Assembly (NCBI GenBank): GCA_947425005.1
Contig: CANDYP010000069.1
Coordinates: forward strand, 1-7,692
Length of the DNA stretch: 7,692 nt
Source of the DNA: Rickettsiales bacterium
GTDB taxonomy: Bacteria; Pseudomonadota; Alphaproteobacteria; Rickettsiales; UBA1997
Reading direction: 5' to 3'
Shown: one piece after another, positions 1-5,925 of the stretch
Position numbering within the stretch: position 1 is the first letter of the stretch
How the letters are laid out: each line of letters starts with the position of its first letter
The notes under the pieces: model-generated
What the model was told of the DNA's origin: nothing
The model's database searches: none
The model's input: the letters and a program-made list of their open reading frames with translations, nothing else
Program-made: the position numbers and the translations under genes

Positions 1-142
1 CCCCGGCACAAGGCCTGGGTGACATCGAGGGTGTGGTGATACTGAGGCCGGGGTGGCACTTGGGGTTGGGGTGACGCTTGAGGCTGAAGGTGTTGGTGGT
101 CCGCCTAGGGTGAGTAACGCCGAGGAGAAGGCGGGGCGGTAA
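1..142. repeat. GC-rich, G-skewed repeat fragment with terminal hairpin, cut by window edge
   Basis: This block is about 66% GC by hand count (roughly 65 G to 27 C in the first 140 bases), while the rest of the window is clearly AT-richer. Positions 1-18 form a near-perfect hairpin (CCCCGGC, short ACAA loop, GCCTGGG). The motif GGCCGGGGTGGCAC at about 47-60 reads as an inverted echo of it. Similar CCCGG...CCGGG hairpins are dispersed repeats in many alphaproteobacteria. A + strand frame is open from 23 to the TAA at 140-142 and a - strand frame is open through the block, but neither gives a recognisable protein, which fits a repeat better than a gene. The family assignment is inference. Confidence 0.45.
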
Positions 143-296
143 CAACTTAGTATTGTCAAGCCACAGCATTACCAAACCACAAAAGAGTTGTCTTTACAAA
201 CACCGAAGCGATTTAATTATTGGTTTGCCAACTCAATATCCGCATCCTCACCACATACCCCCCGCTGGTATTCCTCATTAAAAATTTCCGTCAAAA
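143..296. other. AT-rich leader region upstream of the ankyrin gene
   Basis: I see no gene here. A weak sigma-70-like promoter could be drawn for the + strand (TTGTCT at 188-193, 18-nt spacer, TTTAAT at 212-217), but neither box is strong. There is no convincing ribosome binding site in front of the ATG at 297. An in-frame TAA lies 15 nt before that ATG, so the ankyrin frame cannot extend into this region without a frameshift. Confidence 0.3.
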
Positions 297-923
297 ATGT
301 TTTCAGTGTTTTCAACAACAAGAGCTTCAAATCAACTTGTAACAGCCTTTCACATGGCCGCCCAACACGGGGAGGTCGAAGATTCTGTGAATGAGGATGG
401 GGAGGAATGTCTGGGCTTAAGAAGCTGCCTCGAACAACTGCGTAATGTTGACGTTCTAGACGTTTACAACAAGGGAGAGACTGCCCTTATTCAAGCTGCT
501 AAAAATGACCAAATAGAAGCTGTCCACTTCCTTCTTGACCAAGGCGCCAATGTTGAAATCAAGAGCAACAATCAATTCGCTGCAATTCACTACGCGGTGG
601 ATCGTGGATATTTTGAAGTGGCGCAAATGCTAATCGAAAAAAATCCCAATATTGTAAACTCTAAATCCGCACGAGATTGGGCGCCGCTTCACTTCGCAGC
701 CGCAAGAGGAAATCTGGAGATTGCAGAACTTTTGGTGGTAAAAGGGGCGAATGTTAGCGCTGTGGCTCTTGATGAGAACGGTGAGGAGTTGACCTCGCTT
801 GCCATTGCCGTCAATCAGGAAATAAAAAATTTAATTAACTCGCAGCTAACACCCTTTGCTGTTGCCACTGTTTGCAGTGCAACGCGACTTGACGGGCGTG
901 ACGAACAAGAGCATTCGCACTAA
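297..923 (+). CDS. Ankyrin-repeat protein
   Basis: A 208-residue protein with three clear ankyrin repeats at about residues 59-91, 92-123 and 126-157. They are recognisable from ETALIQAAKN...LLDQGANV, AAIHYAVDRG...LIEKNPNI and APLHFAAARGNLEIAELL. A degenerate helix pair precedes them (about 12-27), and a decayed fourth unit follows (about 160-180). Ankyrin repeats are protein-binding solenoids; in host-associated bacteria they often occur in effectors that bind host proteins. No signal peptide or membrane segment is visible. The ATG at 297 is the first possible start because an in-frame TAA lies just upstream, yet it has no Shine-Dalgarno; a later ATG (354) is possible. The tail after residue 180 resembles nothing familiar, so the gene may be a shortened relative of a longer ankyrin protein. 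The fold is secure; target and role are unknown. Confidence 0.85.
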   Translation: MFSVFSTTRASNQLVTAFHMAAQHGEVEDSVNEDGEECLGLRSCLEQLRNVDVLDVYNKGETALIQAAKNDQIEAVHFLLDQGANVEIKSNNQFAAIHYAVDRGYFEVAQMLIEKNPNIVNSKSARDWAPLHFAAARGNLEIAELLVVKGANVSAVALDENGEELTSLAIAVNQEIKNLINSQLTPFAVATVCSATRLDGRDEQEHSH

Positions 924-1007
924 ATTTACAGAAATTTTAGGGTCAGAATTTTAGCCGTAAATTTTAAAACCATCTCTCGAAACCACTGATTTTGCTGGGT
1001 AAAAGCC

Positions 1008-1032
1008 AATTTTGAACGCTGCGTTCAAAATT
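1008..1032. promoter_or_regulatory. Perfect 12-bp inverted repeat upstream of hicB
   Basis: The arms AATTTTGAACGC (1008-1019) and GCGTTCAAAATT (1021-1032) are exact reverse complements around a single T. It lies about 90 bp upstream of the hicB start, in an AT-rich gap with no gene. Compact perfect dyads like this are typical of operators, and the downstream HicB carries a ribbon-helix-helix DNA-binding tail, so autoregulation is one possibility. A small hairpin or end of a decayed element is the alternative. There is no T-tract making it a good terminator for the ankyrin gene. Confidence 0.45.
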
Positions 1033-1041
1033 CAAAAATCA

Positions 1042-1117
1042 CAACTTATCGCGCACAAATTGTGCAAAATATTACCGCATTCAGTTCTCGTGAGCTGCAA
1101 AAAATAACAAACAGGAG
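1042..1117 (+). pseudogene. Frameshifted remnant of a second host-attachment gene (3' end)
   Basis: Positions 1042-1103 match 2055-2117, inside the 3' end of the intact host-attachment gene, at about 53 of 63 aligned positions by hand count. Translated, the relic reads QNITAFSSRELQK against KNITEFSSRELQK. One A is missing from the A-run near 1066-1070, which shifts the frame. The match ends in the run GGAGAG, shared with the codons for LKERV in the intact gene, and here this run forms the ribosome binding site of hicB. I could not align the region before about 1020. This is therefore the tail of a lost paralogue or of a partial duplication. Confidence 0.75.
1113..1117 (+). promoter_or_regulatory. 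Ribosome binding site deciding the hicB start
   Basis: AGGAG at 1113-1117 stands 2 nt before the first ATG (1120) and 5 nt before the second, overlapping-in-series ATG (1123). The spacing favours the second ATG. The site sits in sequence derived from the host-attachment relic. Confidence 0.6.
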
Positions 1118-1122
1118 AGATG

Positions 1123-1524
1123 ATGTTTAAAGAAAAAAGAAATTACGTAGCGGTGGTAAAGAAAAATAAGTCCTCGGATTACGCGGTGATTTTCTCGGAT
1201 TTTCCTTCTTGCATTACTGCAGGAAAAACTTTGGAAGAGGCGCAGGATATGGCGCAAGAGGCCCTACAATTTCACATTGACGGGATGGTTGAAGATAAGG
1301 AAGAGGTGCCAACCCCTCTGGGCTTGGACGCGGTCAGGAAAAAATACAAAACAGCGGAAGCCTTTCTGGTAATAACGGCAAGAATTCCAGCTAAGGTGGC
1401 CAGAATAAATATTACGATTGATGAAAAATTTCTGAGAAAATTGGACAAATATTTAGAAGCACATCACGGCAGCAGAAGCTCTTTTTTTGTAGAAGCTGCG
1501 AAGCATGAAATGTCGAGACATTAA
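1123..1524 (+). CDS. HicB-family antitoxin with ribbon-helix-helix tail (no HicA seen)
   Basis: A 133-residue protein (134 if started at 1120). The N-terminal half has the HicB fold: strand YVAVVKK, then YAVIFSDFPSCITAGKTL, then the helix EEAQDMAQEALQFHIDGM and the loop EEVPTPLG. The C-terminal part (about 90-134: ARINITIDEKFLRKLDKYL, then SRSSFFVEAAKHEM) has the form of a ribbon-helix-helix DNA-binding domain. HicB proteins neutralise the HicA mRNA interferase and repress their operon. No HicA-like frame (about 60 residues with a GSHH-type motif) lies on either side, so it is either an orphan antitoxin or has its toxin elsewhere. The start is set by AGGAG at 1113-1117. The family is confident; an active role in a toxin pair is not shown. 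Confidence 0.85.
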   Translation: MFKEKRNYVAVVKKNKSSDYAVIFSDFPSCITAGKTLEEAQDMAQEALQFHIDGMVEDKEEVPTPLGLDAVRKKYKTAEAFLVITARIPAKVARINITIDEKFLRKLDKYLEAHHGSRSSFFVEAAKHEMSRH

Positions 1525-1685
1525 AACGTGTCACAAAAAGAAAGAGCGTTCGAAATTTATTGTGCGGATCTGGAGGTTTGTTGTCTGGGCTTAGTTAAAG
1601 ATGAAGTGGCTACCACAGCTATTCCAGCCACCACCTAGTATTTTTAAAATCTGCTTCCTACAATAAGAAACTTTCTCAAAAAAGC
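1525..1685. other. Intergenic region, no supported gene
   Basis: A GTG-started frame of 36 codons (1528-1638, beginning MSQKERAFEIYC) is open here but has no ribosome binding site, and I do not recognise the product. It is probably chance or gene debris. A TACAAT hexamer at 1659-1664 could serve as a -10 box for the next gene, but no good -35 box accompanies it. No HicA-like product is encoded on either strand. Confidence 0.3.
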
Positions 1686-1697
1686 AGAGGTAGAAAT

Positions 1698-2150
1698 ATG
1701 AAAAAAAATATTGTCTGGATTGTGGCTGCAGATAGTCACGATGCGAAAATTTTTACTACCTCTCAGCAGGCCAAGCGGGCAGAAAAACCTCCTCAATTAA
1801 TCAAAGAAATTCTTCTCGAAACTTCGCCTAATCCAAAACCGGGTCAGGGACAGGTTTTGGAAGGTTTTGGAATTAGAAAATACGGCGTTGGTCCGCGCAC
1901 TAATCCTAAAGATGTCGAGCGCCAACATTTGGCAAGTTACGTAGCGCGATATTTGCGTGACGCCTTAAGCAACGATAAATTCCACAAGTTAATTCTGATC
2001 TCTCCACACAAGATGCTGAGCGCTTTGTACAATTCGCTAGACCATCAAGTGCAGCAACTCGTCACTCACAAATTGTACAAAAATATTACCGAATTCAGCT
2101 CGCGTGAGCTACAAAAATATCTGAAGGAGAGGGTGGAAATTGTGATTTAA
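1698..2150 (+). CDS. Host-attachment family protein (Host_attach / baeRF-like)
   Basis: A 150-residue protein with the layout of the 'protein required for attachment to host cells' family. It opens with the strand IVWIVAADSHDAKIF, where related proteins carry a 'W(I/L)VAADxxxARIF' motif. A variable loop with GVGPRTNPKDVERQHLASYVARYL (about 75-98) follows, then FHKLILISPHKMLSALYNSL (about 105-124) and the closing NITEFSSRELQKYL. The family is related to the eRF1-like baeRF domains, so a translation-linked role is conceivable, and the attachment name rests on limited evidence. No signal peptide is seen, so the protein should be cytoplasmic. The start has a good AGAGG at 1686-1690, 7 nt upstream. 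A decayed copy of its 3' end precedes hicB. The next gene begins 17-53 nt downstream and may be cotranscribed. Confidence 0.85.
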   Translation: MKKNIVWIVAADSHDAKIFTTSQQAKRAEKPPQLIKEILLETSPNPKPGQGQVLEGFGIRKYGVGPRTNPKDVERQHLASYVARYLRDALSNDKFHKLILISPHKMLSALYNSLDHQVQQLVTHKLYKNITEFSSRELQKYLKERVEIVI

Positions 2151-2167
2151 AAAGTTCGGCGACAAGT

Positions 2168-3046
2168 TTGGTTTGGGACAGCATTAAAAATTACCGGATC
2201 GTCATGATTAACCTGACTGCAACAGTTATTCTGATATTCTTAATCTTAACTGACGCTAGTGCGGCGTTGGTTTTGAATCCTAAGAATTCTTCCGACGAGT
2301 CTTTTTTATCCAATCTATCCAAAGACGAAAAATACGCTTACACCAATTACGCCGTGATTGGAGCGGTTGCAGTTTACGGAGCTGTTAAATGGAACTATTT
2401 CGAAAATGGTCTTCAAGCCAGCAATGAAGGCTGGTTCGGCAAAAATACTAAAAGCGGTGGCGCCGATAAATTGGGCCATCTTTACAGCTCCTATTTGACC
2501 TCAAGAATGTCCAACGCGCTTTATTTGGAATGGGGTTTTGACGAAAAAGAAGCGGCACAGCGCGCAGCAATCACCAGCTTTATAATGTCTACCGCTACAG
2601 AAATTGGTGACGCATCCAGTACCAAATACGGCTTTTCTTACGAAGATTTTGTCAGCAACAGCGTTGGGCAATTGGCGGCTTATTATTTGGAAACCAATCC
2701 TGAAATAAATTCAAAAGTTGATTTGCGCCTAGAGTACAATCCGGCTGGGGGCGTGAATTCAGACATCGTTACCGATTACGATTCAATGAAATATTTAGTG
2801 GCTGTGAAATTGGCGGGATTTGATCGGGTGACGTCGCGTCCGCTGAAATATTTGGAATTTCATTTCGGATATTACAGCAGAAATTTCGACAATGGCAGAA
2901 CCGACCAATCCCGCAATTTATACGCTGGGATCGGCATAAATTTGTCGGAAATATTGGACGATTTATCTTACAAAAAGACCGGCAAAATTTTTAATTATTA
3001 CCAGGCGCCCTACACTTACATTGAGGGCAGGCGTTCGCTTGATTAG
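2168..3046 (+). CDS. DUF2279/YfiM-like exported protein
   Basis: A 292-residue protein. Residues 13-29 form a hydrophobic core followed by ASA, consistent with a Sec signal peptide cleaved near residue 32. The DUF2279 signature is clear: GGADKLGHLYSSY (97-109), TEIGDA (144-149) and GFSYEDFVSNSVGQ (155-168), the pattern of conserved D, H, E and N seen in YfiM-like proteins. Unlike E. coli YfiM there is no lipobox cysteine. The C-terminal 100 residues are strand-rich and aromatic (for example LKYLEFHFGYYSRNF, NLYAGIGINLSEIL), possibly part of a barrel or sandwich. The start is uncertain: TTG at 2168 gives an n-region with Lys7 and Arg10, while ATG at 2204 leaves a signal peptide without positive charge. 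Neither has a clear Shine-Dalgarno. The molecular function of the family is not known to me. Confidence 0.8.
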   Translation: MVWDSIKNYRIVMINLTATVILIFLILTDASAALVLNPKNSSDESFLSNLSKDEKYAYTNYAVIGAVAVYGAVKWNYFENGLQASNEGWFGKNTKSGGADKLGHLYSSYLTSRMSNALYLEWGFDEKEAAQRAAITSFIMSTATEIGDASSTKYGFSYEDFVSNSVGQLAAYYLETNPEINSKVDLRLEYNPAGGVNSDIVTDYDSMKYLVAVKLAGFDRVTSRPLKYLEFHFGYYSRNFDNGRTDQSRNLYAGIGINLSEILDDLSYKKTGKIFNYYQAPYTYIEGRRSLD

Positions 3047-3098
3047 CTGTGCCGCTACAATCTTTGCAGGCTTTTTTACTGCGATTAATTGGCAATTC

Positions 3099-3263
3099 TC
3101 AGAACCCGTAAATCGCTCCGAGCTTGGCCACGTTTAGCTTCACTTTGTCCCTGTAGCCCTCTGTGACGTATTGCGTATTAAAATCTTGGCGGTCGTAAGA
3201 AGCTCTAACTGACCAGTTGTCGTTTAATTCGTAAGTCAATGGAATGCTGGCTGCAAAAGAAAA
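3099..3263 (-). pseudogene. C-terminal remnant of an outer-membrane beta-barrel protein
   Basis: The - strand frame ending at the TGA (3101-3099) encodes about 54 residues with alternating-strand character: SIPLTYELNDNWSVRASYD, then a loop, then DKVKLNVAKLGAIYGF and stop. Ending in Phe with Tyr two residues before it is the standard C-terminal signature recognised by the BAM machinery in outer-membrane barrels. The frame is closed by a TAA at 3266-3264 and has no start, so only the last few strands survive. The rest has been replaced by the + strand gene starting at 3290. The call rests on residue pattern, not on a named homologue. Confidence 0.6.
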
Positions 3264-3289
3264 TTAATAAATTGATCGAGGTCAAAAAA

Positions 3290-3592
3290 ATGACAAAAAA
3301 TAATCAGCACAAAAATGCGCAAGAATTGGTCGCAAATTACCAACAGCAAAAAACAGATTTTTTGGATAATTTGCAGCCCGACGATTTCCGAAATGGCGGC
3401 AGTTTTAACCAAGCTGAAACCATCATCGACGAGCTAAACAAAGCCCTTCACCGCGCCGCGCTTAACCAAGAAAATCCGGAAGAATTTATTAAAAAAGCTG
3501 TCACCCATCTCTTCCGCGAAAACTCCCCCGCCGTTGCAAAAGCAATCAGCCTTTCCCGTTCTTACCTTCAAACGAAGCTAGACCAAACCTGA
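3290..3592 (+). CDS. Small helical protein of unknown function
   Basis: A 100-residue, hydrophilic, Gln/Asn-rich and evidently all-helical protein (NAQELVANYQQQKTDFL..., AETIIDELNKALHRAAL..., PEEFIKKAVTHLF..., AVAKAISLSRSYLQTKL). I do not recognise the family. There is no signal peptide, membrane segment or cysteine. The frame is open from an upstream ATG at 3239, but GAGG at 3278-3281, 8 nt before the ATG at 3290, marks the real start. It ends 15 nt from the convergently transcribed radical SAM gene and begins beside the barrel remnant. Amino-acid use is natural and the ribosome binding site is good, so I think the gene is real. Confidence 0.65.
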   Translation: MTKNNQHKNAQELVANYQQQKTDFLDNLQPDDFRNGGSFNQAETIIDELNKALHRAALNQENPEEFIKKAVTHLFRENSPAVAKAISLSRSYLQTKLDQT

Positions 3593-3607
3593 TTCAAGAC
3601 ACCGAAC

Positions 3608-4489
3608 TTATGACGAGAATTTGTTTTGGATTAAGTTAGACACTGACTGAATTGCCAAATCAATCTCGCCGCTAATTCTATCTTTATCCCTTCCAAGAAT
3701 GCCCTTCAAAACCAAGTGATTAGAGGCGTGATCGCTGCGGAATATGGTTTTGTTTAGTTTTAGATTTTTCATCAACAGGCGCATTTCTTGAAATAATTCT
3801 AGCATGGTTAGGGGTCGCCAATCGCCATTAAAGCTTTTTTCAAAACGCTCGGATCCAAAGGGAAATTCCGGAACTAAAGTTGAGAGAAATTCTGGTTGCG
3901 CTTGATTCATTAATTCCGCTGAAGCAATGGCATGTTGCTCGCTGTATTTCGGACCGCCAAGGCCGTTTAAAATCATTACCGAACTTTTAATTCCAGCCTC
4001 TTTTATTTTTCGTAGAGCGTCCAGAGATGATTCAAAAGTTTCGCCTTTTTCGATTAAGTTGAGCAATTCCGTATCGCCACTTTCGCAGCCGACGTAAAGA
4101 ATTTTTAAACCCATTTCTTGCAACTCTCGTAATTCAGAAACTGATTTATTGAGCAGGTTGCGCGGCAGGCAGTAAGACGAAACGCGCTGCACGTTGGGAA
4201 AATATTTGTTAATGAGTTGCATGATTTCGCGCAGTCTTCTCGTTGACAAACTAACAGCATCGCCGTCGGCAAGAAAGATGCGCGTGACGGGAAAATTATT
4301 TTCGGCTAAAAACTTTAGCTCTTGTTCAATCTCTTCAATCGCCTTTGGCTTGAAGCGTTTCTGCTCATCCTTGTACATGTCGCAGAAGGTGCACTTGTTC
4401 CAAGAGCAACCGTTGGTGACTTGCAGGATTAATGACTTCCACTCACTAGGTGGACGGAAGACGGGTTCGATGTAGTTTAAAGGATACAT
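3608..4489 (-). CDS. Radical SAM protein, unassigned subfamily
   Basis: A 293-residue protein with the radical SAM cluster motif NGCSWNKCTFCDMY (Cys28, Cys33, Cys36). The spacing is CX4CX2C, not the more common CX3CX2C. It also has FLADGDA (strand 2 / SAM-contacting GGE-like region) and LYVGCESGD further on. A C-terminal block SDHASNHLVLKGILGRDKD (about 252-270) matches what I remember of Elp3/HemN-like uncharacterised radical SAM proteins that also start with a '(Y/F)RPPSE' motif, seen here as FRPPSEW at 11-17. The [4Fe-4S] cluster would cleave S-adenosylmethionine to a 5'-deoxyadenosyl radical; the substrate is unknown. The frame is open up to an ATG at 4594, inside a terminal-repeat element, but family start position favours 4489. 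No clear Shine-Dalgarno is seen at either. It runs in the same direction as hipA but is separated from it by the element. Confidence 0.85.
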   Translation of the reverse strand: MYPLNYIEPVFRPPSEWKSLILQVTNGCSWNKCTFCDMYKDEQKRFKPKAIEEIEQELKFLAENNFPVTRIFLADGDAVSLSTRRLREIMQLINKYFPNVQRVSSYCLPRNLLNKSVSELRELQEMGLKILYVGCESGDTELLNLIEKGETFESSLDALRKIKEAGIKSSVMILNGLGGPKYSEQHAIASAELMNQAQPEFLSTLVPEFPFGSERFEKSFNGDWRPLTMLELFQEMRLLMKNLKLNKTIFRSDHASNHLVLKGILGRDKDRISGEIDLAIQSVSNLIQNKFSS

Positions 4490-4504
4490 GGATGAAATGT
4501 GTTT

Positions 4505-4668
4505 TATACCCAAACAACCTGAAGATACCGAACTTTTCCTTCGTCTTTTTTGTAAAAATTCGCTCGGAGAATGACGCTGTACCACTTGGTACATCTTACA
4601 GTCTCTGTCGCGATTTTTCCTAAAAAATACTTTGGAAAAGTTCGGTATCTTCAGGTTGTTTGGGTATA
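4505..4668. mobile_element. MITE-like element with perfect 35-bp terminal inverted repeats
   Basis: The left arm 4505-4539 (TATACCCAAACAACCTGAAG...) and the right arm 4634-4668 are exact reverse complements over 35 bp, enclosing a 94-bp core. The total is 164 bp with no transposase, fitting a miniature inverted-repeat transposable element. The arms begin and end with TATA, so a TA target duplication as in IS630/Tc1-mariner elements is possible but ambiguous. The core has a small perfect hairpin TGTACC-ACTT-GGTACA (4578-4593). The right arm contains the last six codons and the TGA of the hipA-like gene. The left arm lies 16 bp upstream of the radical SAM start, where it creates a TATAAA box facing that gene. 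As RNA the whole unit could fold into a long stem that may act as a terminator or a processing site. Confidence 0.8.
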
Positions 4669-5925
4669 GAGTGAGATAGTGCGAGCCAATTCCAAATCCT
4701 CATGCTCAAAAGCAGAGGCCATGCGATCGATTTCGCGTTTGGTTAAAGCAAAGCTCTTGGCGGTGTCTCGCCATGTGGAGACTGCTTTCGCAACTTCCTT
4801 AATAATTTTATTAGCTTCATTTTTTTGTAATCTGAACTCACTTGCAACTGACAATGCAGTTTCTAGGGATGCGGAATTGTCATTGAAATCAATGGCGGTT
4901 GTGAGGATGCGGGGCTTGATCTCGATTGGGGTTGGATTCAAGTCGTAGGCAGGTGAAAGTCGCCAGCCTTTTTGACTCTCAAAAAGAAATCCGTGATTAC
5001 GCAGATGGTCGTCGGTGTTGGAAATGAGAATATTAAACACGATACGACGCCACAATTGTTTCATGTCTTCCTCCGGTGCGGCGCCGTTCTGGGCAAGGGC
5101 ATAAGCGATTTCGAGGTAGCTGTGTTGCTCATTATCTTTCGCTTGGAGCATGCTCATCGCAGACAAAAATGGTACGCGAATTTTTCCGATACGATCGAAG
5201 CGTTTGACAACCAACACTGACTTTTTGCCAATTTTTTCCAAGCTCCAAGATGGCGTGCTGATGCCTGATTTCTTTGCCAGCGTTAATGCTACCGCCTCCC
5301 ATTTTTCAATTTCGAATTCATCATCTTGACGAGGAAATTTGGCGATTGCGAGATTACCTCTGCGGTCTCGCACTGATGATTTCGGGCGTGCTCCACCAAG
5401 TGAAGATCCAGGTGCTAGTAGCAATTTCAGCTCCGCTAAGCTTTCTTTATTTTTAATGAATTTCTCGGAAGCAGCCAACAGCTTGGGCAAATCAATTAAT
5501 GGCGGAATGGAGATTTCGTTTTTCGGGCTTAAAAATTCGCCGTCGATTTTTTCAGAAAATCGTAAAGCACCTTGACGCAATTCATCATTCACGCCGAGCA
5601 AATAATCAGCTTCTGTCAGAGTGCGAGCAGTTTCTTTAGCACTTCTAGCGCGTTTAGACTCTAAGCGTCGCATCAATACTCTTCCCCAGCGATCTGGTGC
5701 AGAATCGCCAATTGCGCCAAAAATACTTTGATCGGCGACTGTGTGAAAAGCGCCTTCAGTTAATTTTAAAGCTGGTTCAAGAGCAAATTTTTCGGGATGA
5801 TTTAACCAAGTTTTTTCGTATTCAAAAGAGGCGCTGTCCTTACCTTTTTTAGAATGGCACCACAGCTTTCCAACCAGAATATCTCTACCTTCAAGCGAGA
5901 TGTGGACAAAAATTTCTCTGCTCAT
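4651..5925 (-). CDS. HipA-family serine/threonine kinase toxin
   Basis: A 424-residue, near full-length HipA homologue (E. coli HipA is 440). Couple_HipA/HipA_N features come first, including GDSAPDRWGR at 73-82. A glycine-rich GSSLGGARPK (173-182) follows, then a Lys at 196 in LAIAKFP, the catalytic-loop segment SNTDDHLRNHG (302-312) and the metal-binding AYDLNP (326-331, Asp328). All the expected kinase residues are present, so it should be active. HipA of E. coli phosphorylates glutamyl-tRNA synthetase and causes growth arrest; whether this one shares the target is unknown. Its ATG overlaps the stop of the Xre gene upstream (ATGA at 5922-5925), which implies translational coupling. The final residues LYTQTT and the stop codon are encoded by the terminal repeat of the inserted element, so the native C-terminus was probably replaced with little loss. 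Confidence 0.92.
   Translation of the reverse strand: MSREIFVHISLEGRDILVGKLWCHSKKGKDSASFEYEKTWLNHPEKFALEPALKLTEGAFHTVADQSIFGAIGDSAPDRWGRVLMRRLESKRARSAKETARTLTEADYLLGVNDELRQGALRFSEKIDGEFLSPKNEISIPPLIDLPKLLAASEKFIKNKESLAELKLLLAPGSSLGGARPKSSVRDRRGNLAIAKFPRQDDEFEIEKWEAVALTLAKKSGISTPSWSLEKIGKKSVLVVKRFDRIGKIRVPFLSAMSMLQAKDNEQHSYLEIAYALAQNGAAPEEDMKQLWRRIVFNILISNTDDHLRNHGFLFESQKGWRLSPAYDLNPTPIEIKPRILTTAIDFNDNSASLETALSVASEFRLQKNEANKIIKEVAKAVSTWRDTAKSFALTKREIDRMASAFEHEDLELARTISLYTQTT

Noticed and set aside
188..394. Open frame of 68 codons overlapping the start of the ankyrin gene
   Set aside because: TTG start, no ribosome binding site, no recognisable domain, and it overlaps the ankyrin frame, which has clear repeats.
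921..968. Repeated AATTTTAG-like words after the ankyrin gene
   Set aside because: Short, AT-rich and irregularly spaced; low-complexity sequence explains them.
1528..1638. 36-codon GTG-started frame after hicB
   Set aside because: No ribosome binding site and no recognisable features. It does not resemble HicA, so it is not reported as a gene.
4194..4475. + strand open frame of 93 codons inside the radical SAM gene
   Set aside because: It lies antisense to the cysteine-motif coding region of a well supported gene and shows no domain.
4679..5575. Several + strand open frames across hipA
   Set aside because: All are antisense to the HipA frame, which carries every expected kinase motif; they are by-products of its codon use.
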